From Beijerinckiaceae bacterium RH AL1 (lineage in GTDB: Bacteria; Pseudomonadota; Alphaproteobacteria; Rhizobiales; Beijerinckiaceae), in contig LR590083.2 in the NCBI GenBank assembly GCA_901457705.2, positions 1,054,597 through 1,118,596 on the forward strand: DNA of 64,000 nt. Reading direction: 5' to 3'. The notes beneath the pieces are model-generated. The model did no database searches and was not told the DNA's origin. It saw nothing but the letters and a program-made list of their open reading frames with translations. The translations under genes and the position numbers were made by a program. Below are positions 42,194 to 51,309 of the stretch, piece after piece (the first letter of the stretch is position 1; every line of letters begins with the position of its first letter).

Positions 42194-42924
42194 GCGACCC
42201 GGCGCCGACACCTCCCGACATGGACCTCGAGGCGGCCGAGTACGTGCTCGGCACCCTCGACGCCGCCGAGCGCTCCGCCTTCGAGCAGAGGCTGCGCACC
42301 GACACCGCCGCGCAGCGTGCCGCGCGCGCCTGGGAGCGCCGCTTCTCCGGCCTGGTCGGGCGGATCGACCCGGTCGAGCCGCCGGCCGTCGTCTGGGAGC
42401 GCATCGAGCGCGCGCTCGGCGGGGCCCGACCGACCCTCACGGCGATCGACGGCGGCGCCCAGGATAATACCCCGCAGCTTGCGGCCTCGCGGGCGCGATG
42501 GCGCACGGCGGCCCTCTCGCTCGGCGCGCTCGCCGCCGCGCTCGCCGCCGTCGTCATCGCGGACCTGTGGCAGCCGCGGCTCGCGCCGCCCGCCCGCGGC
42601 GAGCGCTACATCGCCGCCGTCACGCGCGGCGGCGACCAGCCGGCGCTGATCGTCAGGGTCGATCTCGCGACGCGCCAGATCATGGTCACCCCCGTCGCCG
42701 CCGAGGCGCCGGCGGGGCATAGCCTCGAGCTCTGGTACATCGGCGACGACAAGCCGCCACGGCCGATGGGCCTCATCGACAAGTCGCCTGCGACGATGTC
42801 GATCCCCGCCGGCGCCGGCGGCGCTGGCGCGACCTTCGCGGTCTCGGTCGAGCCGCCGGGCGGCTCGACGACCGGCGCGCCGACCGGGCCGGTGGTGTAC
42901 AAGGGCACGCTCATCCAGGAATGA
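42190..42924 (+). CDS. Anti-sigma factor, RskA-like
   Basis: A 244-residue single-pass membrane protein: a cytoplasmic N-terminus (MDLEAAEYVLGTLDAAERSA, the RskA anti-sigma helix start), one membrane helix near residues 105-122 (AALSLGALAAALAAVVIAD) and a periplasmic RskA-C domain (residues 145-240, with GHSLELWYIGDDKPPRPMGL and FAVSVEPPGGSTTGAPTGPV). It should hold the adjacent sigma factor inactive until a periplasmic signal triggers its release. No zinc-binding HxxxCxxC is visible. Confidence 0.9.
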   Translation: MSDPAPTPPDMDLEAAEYVLGTLDAAERSAFEQRLRTDTAAQRAARAWERRFSGLVGRIDPVEPPAVVWERIERALGGARPTLTAIDGGAQDNTPQLAASRARWRTAALSLGALAAALAAVVIADLWQPRLAPPARGERYIAAVTRGGDQPALIVRVDLATRQIMVTPVAAEAPAGHSLELWYIGDDKPPRPMGLIDKSPATMSIPAGAGGAGATFAVSVEPPGGSTTGAPTGPVVYKGTLIQE

Positions 42925-43007
42925 GCGGCCGACAGGCGCGCGAGCGGGGTTGCTCGCATCGCCGCCGCGCGCCAAGCTCGCCTCCCGATTCCCGCGGACA
43001 TCAGGAC

Positions 43008-44612
43008 TTGACCGCAGCCAGAGACCGCCTCGCCCCGCGCCTGACGCTCGACGCGCCGGGGCCGGAGACGACGCCACCCCAGAGCAACGTGCCCGAGCTC
43101 ACCGTCGGCGAGCTGTCGGGTGCGCTGAAGCGGACCATCGAGGACCGCTTCGGCTTCGTGCGCGTGCGCGGCGAAATCTCGAACTACCGCGGCCCGCATG
43201 CCTCCGGCCACGCCTACTTTTGCCTGAAGGACGACAGCGCGCGCATCGATGCCGTCGTCTGGCGCACGGCGTTCCAGCGGCTCAAGGTGAAGCCGCAGGA
43301 GGGGCTCGAGGTCGTCGCGACCGGGCGCATCACGACCTTCCCGGGCAAGTCGACCTACCAGATCGTCATCGACGCGATCGAGCCCGCCGGCGTCGGCGCG
43401 CTGATGGCGCTGATCGAGGCGCGTCGCAAGGCGCTGGCGGCCGAGGGCCTGTTCGACGAGGCGCGCAAGCGCCCGCTGCCGTTTCTGCCGGCGACGATCG
43501 GTGTCGTCACCTCGCCGACCGGCGCCGTCATCCGCGACATCCTGCACCGCCTCGACGACCGCTTTCCGCGCCGCGTCCTGGTGTGGCCGGTGCGCGTGCA
43601 GGGCGAGACCGCGGCGGCCGAGGTCGCGGCCGCCATCGCCGGGTTCAACGCGCTCCCGCCGCTTGGTGCGATCCCAAGACCAGACGTGCTGATCGTCGCG
43701 CGCGGCGGCGGCTCGCTCGAGGATCTGCTGGCGTTCAGCGAGGAGATCGTCGTCCGCGCCGCCGCGGAGAGCGCCATTCCGCTGATCAGCGCGGTCGGCC
43801 ACGAGACCGACTGGACGCTGATCGACCATGCCTCCGACCTTCGCGCGCCGACCCCGTCGGGCGCGGCGGAGAAGGCGGTGCCGGTCCGCCGCGATCTCCT
43901 GCTGCAGACGACCGAGCTTGGGCGGAGACACGCGGCGGCGATGCTGCGCCTCGTCGAGCGGCGCCGCGCCGACGTGCGCGCGCTCTCGCGGGCCCTGCCG
44001 GCGGCCGAGACGGTGGCGGCGGTGCCACGCCAGCGACTCGATCGCGCCGAGGGGCGCCTCGCGGCCGCGCTCGCCGGCGCGCGCGACCGCCGGCATCTCG
44101 ATCTCGCCAAGCTGGCGCACCGCCTGTCGCAGCAGGCGCCGCGCGCCAAGCTGGCGCGGCTGCGGCAGCAGCTCGCCGCCTCGGAGCAGAAGCTCGTCTT
44201 CAACGTCGAGCGGATGCGCGATCGCAACGCGACCCATCTCCGCCACCAGGGCCAGCGTCTTGCCGGCACAGCGCTCGGGATCGCGCGCGCGCTGACGGCG
44301 CTGGGCGAGCGGCGCGACCGGGCCGCCGATGCGCTGGCGCGGAGCTGGTCGGTGAATGCCGCGCGGCGGCGCGACGACGTCGCGCGCGTCGGCAAGCTCC
44401 TCGACACGCTCGGCTACCGCAACGTGCTGGCGCGCGGCTACGCGCTCGTCCGCGATGCCTCGGGGCAGCCGTTGCGATCCGTGACGGCGGTGGAGGCCAA
44501 TGCCGTGCTCGACATCGAGCTGGCCGATGGCCATATTGGCGCTCTGGTCGCGCCGCGGCGTTCGTTGCCGCGCAGGCCGAAGCCGAAGGCGGAGCAGGGC
44601 GATCTCTTCTAG
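43008..44612 (+). CDS. xseA: Exodeoxyribonuclease VII large subunit
   Basis: XseA with XseB degrades single-stranded DNA. The protein has an N-terminal OB fold (VPELTVGELSGALKRTIEDR to about residue 125) and the catalytic domain with SPTGAVIRDILHRLDDRFPR, LIVARGGGSLEDLLAFSEE, AIPLISAVGHETDWTLIDHA and APTPSGAAEKAVP, then a long coiled-coil. I chose the TTG at 43008 (534 residues, normal length). The ATG at 42921, overlapping the anti-sigma stop, is also in frame but adds Arg-rich unconserved residues. Confidence 0.93.
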   Translation: MTAARDRLAPRLTLDAPGPETTPPQSNVPELTVGELSGALKRTIEDRFGFVRVRGEISNYRGPHASGHAYFCLKDDSARIDAVVWRTAFQRLKVKPQEGLEVVATGRITTFPGKSTYQIVIDAIEPAGVGALMALIEARRKALAAEGLFDEARKRPLPFLPATIGVVTSPTGAVIRDILHRLDDRFPRRVLVWPVRVQGETAAAEVAAAIAGFNALPPLGAIPRPDVLIVARGGGSLEDLLAFSEEIVVRAAAESAIPLISAVGHETDWTLIDHASDLRAPTPSGAAEKAVPVRRDLLLQTTELGRRHAAAMLRLVERRRADVRALSRALPAAETVAAVPRQRLDRAEGRLAAALAGARDRRHLDLAKLAHRLSQQAPRAKLARLRQQLAASEQKLVFNVERMRDRNATHLRHQGQRLAGTALGIARALTALGERRDRAADALARSWSVNAARRRDDVARVGKLLDTLGYRNVLARGYALVRDASGQPLRSVTAVEANAVLDIELADGHIGALVAPRRSLPRRPKPKAEQGDLF

Positions 44613-44659
44613 CCCGATGCCGTCGGCGTCGGCCTCGCGAATGTTGGGTCTCGAAGCAG

Positions 44660-44875
44660 ATGAACCGTATGCAGCGCCCGCCCGCCCCCGATAGCGAGGC
44701 TGTGCTCGAATATCTCGACGGCGACTTCAAGATCGTCCGGCCGGGCGCGTACGTCCGCTGCGCGGCGACGGGCGTGCCGATCCCGGTCGACGAGATTCGC
44801 TATTGGAACGTCGACCGCCAGGAGGCCTATGCCGGCCCAGATGCGAAGCTCCTGAGCCTCGGCATCAAGCGCTAG
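44660..44875 (+). CDS. DUF2093 family protein
   Basis: A 71-residue protein with VLEYLDGDFKIVRPGAYVRC, TGVPIPVDEIRYWNVDRQEAY and a C-terminal LLSLGIKR, the full DUF2093 pattern. It follows xseA in many Rhizobiales. Function unknown; the lone cysteine-containing RCAATG and conserved tryptophan suggest a small folded domain. The ATG at 44660 sets the usual length. Confidence 0.88.
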   Translation: MNRMQRPPAPDSEAVLEYLDGDFKIVRPGAYVRCAATGVPIPVDEIRYWNVDRQEAYAGPDAKLLSLGIKR

Positions 44876-44914
44876 CAAGCCGGCTGTCGCCGACCTGCGT
44901 CACGTCGCGCGACG

Positions 44915-45505
44915 CTAGCGCGGCGCGCGCTTCGCCAGGATGCGCTGCAGCGTCCGGCGATGCATGTTGAGCCGCCGCGCCGTCTCCGACACGTTGCGCC
45001 CGCACAGCTCGTAGATCCGCTGGATATGCTCCCAGCGCACCCGGTCGGCCGACATCGGGTTCTCGGGCAGTTCCGCCTTGTCGTGCTGCGTCGCCATAAG
45101 CGCGTTGAAGATCTCGTCCGCGTCGGCGGGCTTGGCGAGATAGTCGAAGGCGCCGAGCTTCACCGCGGTGACGGCGGTGACGATGTTGCCGTAGCCAGTG
45201 AGCACGATCGCGCGTGCGTCAGGTCGCCGCGCCTTCAGCTCGGAGATCACGTCGAGCCCGTTTCCGTCCGCAAGCCGCATGTCGATGACCGCGAAGGCCG
45301 GGGCCGTTTCGGCGATGGCGGCGAGCCCTTCCTGCACGCTCGACACCGCAGTCACCGCAAAGCCGCGGCTTTCCATGGCGCGTGCGAGACGCTGGCAGAA
45401 CGCCCGGTCGTCGTCGACGACGAGCAAGCTCTTGTCGCCGAGCCCGTCCATTTGCAGGATGGCGGGATCGGTCATCGGCTGGCTGCCGGTCGCAAAGCTC
45501 TCCAT
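44915..45505 (-). CDS. regR: Redox response regulator, RegR/ActR/PrrA family
   Basis: A 196-residue two-domain regulator. The receiver has SLLVVDDDRAFCQRLARAM, the phospho-acceptor Asp in FAVIDMRLADGNGLDVISEL (near residue 75) and YLAKPADADEIFNAL. The C-terminal Fis-type HTH (VSETARRLNMHRRTLQRILA) is nearly identical across the RegR/ActR/PrrA family, which controls respiration, nitrogen fixation and carbon metabolism by redox state. The ATG at 45505 has GGAGG at a good distance and overlaps the regB stop (TGATG). Confidence 0.95.
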   Translation of the reverse strand: MESFATGSQPMTDPAILQMDGLGDKSLLVVDDDRAFCQRLARAMESRGFAVTAVSSVQEGLAAIAETAPAFAVIDMRLADGNGLDVISELKARRPDARAIVLTGYGNIVTAVTAVKLGAFDYLAKPADADEIFNALMATQHDKAELPENPMSADRVRWEHIQRIYELCGRNVSETARRLNMHRRTLQRILAKRAPR

Positions 45506-46881
45506 CAATAGAACCTCCACAAGTTGACTCCCGGGCCGATCTGCTCGCCCCGACCGTTCGGGAGGAACAGCGTGCTCGGGGCACGTCCAGTCTCGAACGC
45601 AGCACGTTGCCAAAGGATCGTGACGCGGGCGCCTTTTGCAGGTGGAGCCGCGTTGACCATCGTGACGTTCGCGCCGGAACGCTCCAGCAGCGTCTTGGCG
45701 ATGAACAAGCCGAGCCCGAGACCCCCGGAGCTGGCGTCGCCCTTCGCGCGGCGGTTTGCCTTGTGTGTAAGATAGGGCTCGCCGAGCTGCATCACAATGT
45801 CGGGGGCAAATCCGGGACCGTCGTCCTCGATGACCACGGCCACGATGCTCTCCGTCCAGCGCGCGACGATGCGCACTTCGGTGGTCGCGAAATCGATGGC
45901 GTTCTCGATGAGGTTGCCGAGCCCGTAGATGACGCCGGGGTTGCGCTGCGACTGCGGCTCGCTCGCGTCGCCTTCCTTGGCGACGGTGATCTTGATGCCG
46001 AAGTCGCGCTGCGGATGCACCGCCTCCTCGATCAAGTGACCGAGCGACAGCTCGCCGATGATGTGGCCGGGCTCGCTGCCGAGCGAGGTCAGCGTGCCGA
46101 GGATCGCGCGGCAGCGATCGAGCTCCTGCTTCAGCAGCGTAAAGTCCTCGCCGACGGCGCTGTCGGCCGGAAACTGCTTCTGCAGGTCGTTGACCACGAG
46201 CTTGATCGTCGCGAGCGGGGTGCCAAGCTCGTGCGCCGCCGCGGCGGCGAGGCCGTCGAGCTGCGTCAGATGCTGCTCGCGCGCCAGGACGAGCTCGGTG
46301 GCGGCGAGTGCATCGGACAGACGCCGCGCCTCTTCCGCGATCCGCCAGGCATACGCCGACGAGAAGACCGCGCCGGAGACGACGGCCCCCCAGATGCCGC
46401 TCTGGTACAGCGGCGGGAGATGGACCCGCTCGCCGGGGAACCACGGCAGCGGCAGGTGGTAGAGCGTCAGCGTCGTCGCACAGACGACGACGAGGAGCGT
46501 CAGCGCGGTCGTGTAGGCCGCCGACAGCGAGACCGCCGCGATCATCAGCGGCGCCAGGAACAGCATCGCGAACGGGTTCTCGAGGCCGCCCGTCAGGTAG
46601 AGCAGCAGCGTGAGCTGCAGGAGGTCATAGGCCATCAGCACCGACGCCGCGCGATCGCCTAGGCGATCGCTGAAGGCGAAGCGGATGCGCAGGCCGATGT
46701 TGAGCCAGACCGAAGCGCCGATGACGACGCAGCACGCGGTGAACGGCATCTCGAAGCCGAGCAGGAACCGCGTCGCCAGCACGGCCCCGAGCTGGCCGGA
46801 GATCGCGAGCCAGCGCAGGCGCACGAGCGTCGCGACGCGTGGGCGCCGCGATCGGGCGCCGAGGTCGAGTGTGCGGGTCAT
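45505..46881 (-). CDS. regB: Redox sensor histidine kinase, RegB/ActS/PrrB family
   Basis: A membrane histidine kinase (458 residues) with six N-terminal membrane helices, the quinone-sensing motif GGLENPF between helices three and four, the H box in AAAAHELGTPLATIKLVVND (near residue 220), N box in GLGNLIENAIDFA and the ATP lid DDGPGFAPDIV, GLGLGLFIAKTLLE. It passes redox state to RegR, encoded directly downstream with overlapping start and stop. The cysteine near the H box found in RegB is not obvious here. An in-frame TTG at 46893 could add four residues. Confidence 0.95.
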   Translation of the reverse strand: MTRTLDLGARSRRPRVATLVRLRWLAISGQLGAVLATRFLLGFEMPFTACCVVIGASVWLNIGLRIRFAFSDRLGDRAASVLMAYDLLQLTLLLYLTGGLENPFAMLFLAPLMIAAVSLSAAYTTALTLLVVVCATTLTLYHLPLPWFPGERVHLPPLYQSGIWGAVVSGAVFSSAYAWRIAEEARRLSDALAATELVLAREQHLTQLDGLAAAAAHELGTPLATIKLVVNDLQKQFPADSAVGEDFTLLKQELDRCRAILGTLTSLGSEPGHIIGELSLGHLIEEAVHPQRDFGIKITVAKEGDASEPQSQRNPGVIYGLGNLIENAIDFATTEVRIVARWTESIVAVVIEDDGPGFAPDIVMQLGEPYLTHKANRRAKGDASSGGLGLGLFIAKTLLERSGANVTMVNAAPPAKGARVTILWQRAAFETGRAPSTLFLPNGRGEQIGPGVNLWRFY

Positions 46882-47263
46882 CAGGTCGGTCAAGCGGGGT
46901 CTCAGGTGAAGGTCGCAAAAGCTTATCGCATGAGCAGGTGATGTGGTTGCTCAATGGGCAGGCGTCGCCGCTGCGGACGCGTCAAACCGGCAGCAAGCAC
47001 GTGCGACATATCAGCTGCGGGACCATCGGCCGTTCTTGGGCGTACCAGACGTCCAGCGTATCGGCTGCGCTTTCGCAGCTGCGTAAGGTCACCATTGCGA
47101 GAAAAGACATAGCGCCAGCGGCCCGCTTTACTGTGGCTCCACGAGCGCAGTCTGCCTATTGAACTTGCAACACATTTTCACCACGTGACGAAAGGGTGGC
47201 TTTCGCAGTGCACAAGGCTGGTTTATCCAAGCCGCCCGAGCGCGTCGGGGAGCTGGAGTGTAC
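46882..47263. other. Intergenic region between regB and phaZ
   Basis: About 380 bp holding the divergent promoters of regB (minus) and phaZ (plus). No open frame here has protein character. The only clear structure is a palindrome at 47064-47079, a 6-bp inverted repeat (GCTGCG...CGCAGC) with four bases between, that could be an operator for phaZ. The part nearest phaZ is less GC-rich. Confidence 0.5.
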
Positions 47264-48505
47264 ATGAACCCCTTGTCCTACCAAGCCCACGAGCTCGCCT
47301 ACCTGGCGCTGGCGCCGGCACGTGCCGCAACGGAAGTGGCGCGTTTCTGGGCACGTAGTCCGATGAACCCGCTGGCCAGGACGCCGGTCGGCCGCACCAT
47401 CGTCGCCTCCGCCGAGATGTTCGAGCGCCTGACGCGCCGCTACGGCAAGCCGGTCTTCCATCTCGAGTCGACCGAGATCGCCGGCCATCGGGTCGCGATC
47501 GAGGAGACGGTGGTTTGGCAGAAACCCTTCTGCCGGCTGTTGCGCTTCAAACGGGATCTGCCGGGCGTGCAGGCGGCGCCGAAGCTCCTGATCGTCGCGC
47601 CGATGTCGGGCCATTACGCAACGCTGCTGCGCGGCACCGTCGAGGCGTTCCTGCCGCACTACGATGTCTACATCACGGACTGGACCAATGCGCGCCTCGT
47701 GCCGAAGGCCGTCGCGCATTTCGACCTCGACGACTACATCGACTACCTCGTCGAGATGTGCGTCGCGCTGAAGCGCGACGGATCGGTGCTGCATACGCTC
47801 GGCGTCTGCCAGCCGGCGGTGCCGCTGATCGCGGCGATCGCGCTGATGGAAGCGGCCGGCAACGTCAACGTGCCCGACACGATGACGCTGATGGGCGGCC
47901 CGGTCGACACGCGCCGCTCGCCGACCGCGGTCAACCAGCTCGCCGAGAAGCGCGGCAGCCAGTGGTTCCGCGAGAACTGCATCTTCCCGGTGCCGTATCC
48001 CTATCCGGGCTTCGGCCGCTCGGTCTATCCGGGGTTCCTGCAGCTCTCCGGCTTCATGGCGATGAACATCGACCGCCACGTCGATGCGCATGTCGAGATG
48101 TTCAACCATCTCGTGAAGGGCGACGGCGAATCCGGCGAGAAGCAGCGCGAGTTCTACGACGAGTATCTGGCGGTGATGGACCTCACCGCCGAGTACTACC
48201 TGCAGACGATCGACACCGTGTTCGTCGACCACCTCCTGCCGAAGGGCGAGATGACGCACCGGGGCGTGCCGGTCGACCTGTCGAAGATCCGCAAGTGCGC
48301 GCTCCTCACCGTCGAGGGCGAGAACGACGACATCTCCGGCATCGGCCAGACGCATGCCGCGCACGACCTCTGCTCAAACCTGCCGGCGGAGCGCAAGCAG
48401 CACCACCTGCAGAAGGACGTCGGCCACTACGGCGTCTTCAACGGCTCGCGGTTCCGGCGCGATATCGTCCCGACGATCGTCGACTTCAACGCCCGGATGG
48501 CCTGA
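47264..48505 (+). CDS. phaZ: Intracellular polyhydroxybutyrate depolymerase
   Basis: PhaZ degrades stored PHB granules. The 413-residue alpha/beta-hydrolase has the nucleophile elbow LGVCQPAVPLIAA (near residue 183) with cysteine in place of serine, as in Ralstonia PhaZ1, SGHYATLLRGTVEAFLPHYD and DWTNARLVP, a late aspartate in TVEGENDDISGIGQTHAAHD and the histidine in KDVGHYGVFNGSRF. GGAG lies before the ATG at 47264. It is divergent from the redox sensor operon. Export is not predicted. Confidence 0.94.
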   Translation: MNPLSYQAHELAYLALAPARAATEVARFWARSPMNPLARTPVGRTIVASAEMFERLTRRYGKPVFHLESTEIAGHRVAIEETVVWQKPFCRLLRFKRDLPGVQAAPKLLIVAPMSGHYATLLRGTVEAFLPHYDVYITDWTNARLVPKAVAHFDLDDYIDYLVEMCVALKRDGSVLHTLGVCQPAVPLIAAIALMEAAGNVNVPDTMTLMGGPVDTRRSPTAVNQLAEKRGSQWFRENCIFPVPYPYPGFGRSVYPGFLQLSGFMAMNIDRHVDAHVEMFNHLVKGDGESGEKQREFYDEYLAVMDLTAEYYLQTIDTVFVDHLLPKGEMTHRGVPVDLSKIRKCALLTVEGENDDISGIGQTHAAHDLCSNLPAERKQHHLQKDVGHYGVFNGSRFRRDIVPTIVDFNARMA

Positions 48506-48515
48506 CGACGCAGGC

Positions 48516-48689
48516 TCAGTGCTCGCGGCCGCTCCCGATGACGGTCGCCAGCACGCGCTCGAGCAGGGCGGCCAGCCGGATGTCGCCGTTGTCGCGCGCC
48601 ATGCCGGCGAGCTGCCCGATCATGTCGAGGATGTAGCTGCGGACCTCGTCATGGGGCGTTTGTTCGGAAGCGAAGACGATCTCGGCCAT
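48516..48689 (-). CDS. Small conserved-looking protein (57 residues)
   Basis: A short minus-strand gene: MAEIVFASEQTPHDEVRSYI, then LDMIGQLAGMARDNGDIRLA and ending GSGREH. It is amphipathic and helical, with no membrane segment. Stop at 48516-48518. Short helical proteins of this type are common next to PHB genes in Rhizobiales, but I cannot name a function. An AT-rich inverted repeat lies just upstream. Confidence 0.65.
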   Translation of the reverse strand: MAEIVFASEQTPHDEVRSYILDMIGQLAGMARDNGDIRLAALLERVLATVIGSGREH

Positions 48690-48728
48690 CGGCGGTCCTG
48701 GCGGTGACGTCAGGACACTTAATACAAC

Positions 48729-48750
48729 CTATGGTTTAATCAAGCCATAG
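48729..48750. promoter_or_regulatory. AT-rich inverted repeat upstream of the small gene
   Basis: CTATGG at 48729-48734 and CCATAG at 48745-48750 are exact reverse complements with ten bases between, within an AT-rich stretch (TTAATCAAG...GTTAATTGAT). It lies 40 bp before the start of the 57-residue gene and could be its promoter or operator. The regulator is unknown. Confidence 0.4.
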
Positions 48751-48818
48751 TTAATTGATCGCATTGGGCGTATGGCGCCGCTGCGCCGGCGACGCGTGCA
48801 CGCTGGGCGTGTAGACGG

Positions 48819-49850
48819 TCAGAGTGCGTCGAGCCTGGACGGCTCGACGAGCGCCTGGTGCCGCTCCGGCTCGTCCGCGCGGGCCTCGTCCGGCCGGCTG
48901 CGCGACATGCGCGCCACGGCGAGACCGAGCGCGTGGATGCCGGCCCGCAAGCCGCCGTCGCTCTCCTCTCCCATCGTCGCGGGCGCGGCCCGCAGCTGCT
49001 GCAGCGCCGCCTGCAGCGCGGCGTTCTCGGCGCGGAGCGTCTCGAGCGCCTCGACCTGCGCCTTGTCGCCGTCGCGGGATTGGCCGGCCTGGAGGCTGCG
49101 TTCCAGCGACATGGTCTTGGCGCGCTCGCGGTCCTGAAGGGCGAGCTGCTCCTCGAGAAGGCGGATGCGCGTGCGCGCCTCTTCCAGCTCGCGTTGGGAG
49201 GACGCCCCGCTCGATTCGTGGCGCGCGGCATGGGCCATCGCCGTCTCCAGCTTGCCGCGCAGCATCGATTCGCGCATCTCGCCGGCCTTCGTGGCGTCGG
49301 CGAGCTGCGTCTCCAGCGCCGCGATGCGCGCCTCGAGCGAGGCAACGAGCTGGCGCTTGCTCTCGGCATCCTGGCGCAGCGAGGACTGCGCCTCGGCCGT
49401 GCGATCGCCGCGGTTGCGCCAGCGCTCGATCAGCGCATGCGCGTCGTGCAGCTCGACCTGCAGCGTCCCCACCTCGGCGTTCGCCGCCGCCAGTTCGTCG
49501 ATCAGGCGGCGGATCTCCGCCTCCTGGCTCTTCTCGAGCTTGCGCAGCGCGTTGATCTGGTCGGTCATCGCCGTCGCCGCGAGGCTCTGGCGCCCGATCA
49601 CCGCCATGTCGCGCGTCTTGCCGGCGCGGACCTTTTCCAGCGCCTGCTCGGCGCGCATGCGCTCGATCGCGAACTCGGCCCGGAGCTGGTCGCGCTCGGC
49701 CAGAATCTCCTGCATCGAGAGCGGGACCTGGAGCTGCAGGCGGGCCCGGGTCAGCCGCAGCGCCCGCCGCCAGACGATGGGCAGGAACAGCAGCGCCGCA
49801 AGCGCCGTCACGATGCACCCGAGCGCGAAATAGATGGCCTGTTCGATCAC
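48819..49850 (-). CDS. Membrane-anchored coiled-coil protein
   Basis: A 343-residue protein. One N-terminal membrane helix ([20 protein letters not shown]) is followed by an arginine-rich patch and nearly 250 residues of coiled coil with strong heptad pattern (for example [20 protein letters not shown] and [20 protein letters not shown]). Similar proteins are conserved in Hyphomicrobiales but uncharacterised; a scaffold role at the membrane is plausible. The GTG at 49850 places the membrane helix at the N-terminus. The open frame upstream is unconserved. Confidence 0.75.
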   Translation of the reverse strand: MIEQAIYFALGCIVTALAALLFLPIVWRRALRLTRARLQLQVPLSMQEILAERDQLRAEFAIERMRAEQALEKVRAGKTRDMAVIGRQSLAATAMTDQINALRKLEKSQEAEIRRLIDELAAANAEVGTLQVELHDAHALIERWRNRGDRTAEAQSSLRQDAESKRQLVASLEARIAALETQLADATKAGEMRESMLRGKLETAMAHAARHESSGASSQRELEEARTRIRLLEEQLALQDRERAKTMSLERSLQAGQSRDGDKAQVEALETLRAENAALQAALQQLRAAPATMGEESDGGLRAGIHALGLAVARMSRSRPDEARADEPERHQALVEPSRLDAL

Positions 49851-50013
49851 GTCGGGCGAGCCTGCAAGCGCTATTTCAAACCAAGGGGCCTTATGCCACG
49901 CGCACCGGTGGGGGGCAAAGCCGACCCCCGGCTTAGAGTGTGGCGGGAAGGTGGTTGCCGTCGCGCGCGGGACAGGCCATGGCTTCCCAGGAATGGCTTG
50001 GCTGTACGAGGGG

Positions 50014-51309
50014 ATGTCTCGGCCGATGCGCCGTCGCCGCTGGCTCTTGATTCTCGGCCTCGTCGCCCTTGTTGCGGGCGGGGCGGCGTGGCCTTTGCGC
50101 AGCACCCTCTTCAAGGAAGGGCGGCGCAACGCCGTTCCCGAGGCCCTGGTCGAGACCGCGAAGGTGCCGGGCTACGACATCCGCTACTGGGGCGACGAGC
50201 TGACGCCGGCCTTCGAGGGCTTCGTCACCAAGCTCTACGAGGAGATCAAGCAGAACTCCGAGCGCAAGGTCGGCCCCGATTTCGCGCGCGAGGCGAACTT
50301 CATCGCCATCTCCGGCGGCGGCGACAACGGCGCGCTGACCGCCGGCGTCATGAAGGGCTGGACGGCGCGCGGCGACCGGCCGATCTTCGAGGCGGTCACA
50401 GGGGTCTCGACAGGCGCGCTCGCCGCGCCCTTCGTCTTCCTGGGTCCGGCGCACGACCAGGACCTTGCCGACATCTACCTGAACAACGGCTCGGACGAGC
50501 TCTACACGAGCCGCGGGCTCTTCGGCCTGTTCGGCAACTCGCTCGAAAGCACTGCGCCGCTGGAGCGGCTCATCCGTCGCTACGCGACCGACGCCTTCCT
50601 CGACGAGATCGCCGCGCAGTCGCGCCTCGGGCGCCGCCTGCTCGTCGCGAGCACGAACCTCGACGCGCAGCGCCCGATGATCTGGGACCTGACCGCGGTC
50701 GCAGCGAGCGGCCAGCCCGACCGTCGCGATCTCTTCGTGAAGATCCTGCTCGCCTCCGCCGCCATCCCCGGCATCTTTCCGCCGGTCGAGTTCCGCGTCC
50801 AGGCCGCCGACGGCCACGACTACACCGAGCTTCACGTCGACGGCGGCGTCACGGCGGAGGTGATCTTCGTGCCGCCGGAGTCGCAGCTCTCGGAGCTCGA
50901 GAAGCGGATCTTCGGCGCGACGCGCAAGCGGACCTTGTGGATCATCCGCAACGGCAAGCTCGGACCGGAGTACGCGCCCTCGCACGACAAGATGTTCGCG
51001 CTCGCCTCGCGCGGCGTGCTGACGATGGTGAAGTACCAGGTGCTGGCGAACCTGCGCGTGCTGGCGCGCGAGATGCAGGCCGGCAATTCGGCGTTCCGCT
51101 ACCAGGGCATCCCGCAGGCGTTCAACACGATCAAGAAGACGCAGTTCGACCGCGCCTATGCGCGGGCGTTGTACCGCTGCGGCGTCGAGGTCGGGCGCGC
51201 CGGCAAATGGTCGGTGGACGTCCCGACGACGCCGATCATGGTGTGGAGCGCGCCGGCCAAGGCGCCGGAGACGACGGACGATCCGATCGAGAAGGCCTGC
51301 CGCTCATGA
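50014..51309 (+). CDS. Patatin-like phospholipase
   Basis: A 431-residue lipid acyl hydrolase. An N-terminal membrane helix or signal anchor ([16 protein letters not shown]) precedes the patatin domain: the oxyanion loop [17 protein letters not shown] (near residue 100), nucleophile Ser in [13 protein letters not shown] (near residue 133) and the catalytic Asp in [10 protein letters not shown] (near residue 278). The stop overlaps the pncB start (ATGA). Substrate unknown; acts at or outside the inner membrane. Confidence 0.88.
   Translation: MSRPMRRRRWLLILGLVALVAGGAAWPLRSTLFKEGRRNAVPEALVETAKVPGYDIRYWGDELTPAFEGFVTKLYEEIKQNSERKVGPDFAREANFIAISGGGDNGALTAGVMKGWTARGDRPIFEAVTGVSTGALAAPFVFLGPAHDQDLADIYLNNGSDELYTSRGLFGLFGNSLESTAPLERLIRRYATDAFLDEIAAQSRLGRRLLVASTNLDAQRPMIWDLTAVAASGQPDRRDLFVKILLASAAIPGIFPPVEFRVQAADGHDYTELHVDGGVTAEVIFVPPESQLSELEKRIFGATRKRTLWIIRNGKLGPEYAPSHDKMFALASRGVLTMVKYQVLANLRVLAREMQAGNSAFRYQGIPQAFNTIKKTQFDRAYARALYRCGVEVGRAGKWSVDVPTTPIMVWSAPAKAPETTDDPIEKACRS

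Noticed and set aside
42606-44534. A 642-codon open frame antisense to xseA
   Set aside because: No protein character; the plus strand encodes an intact XseA.
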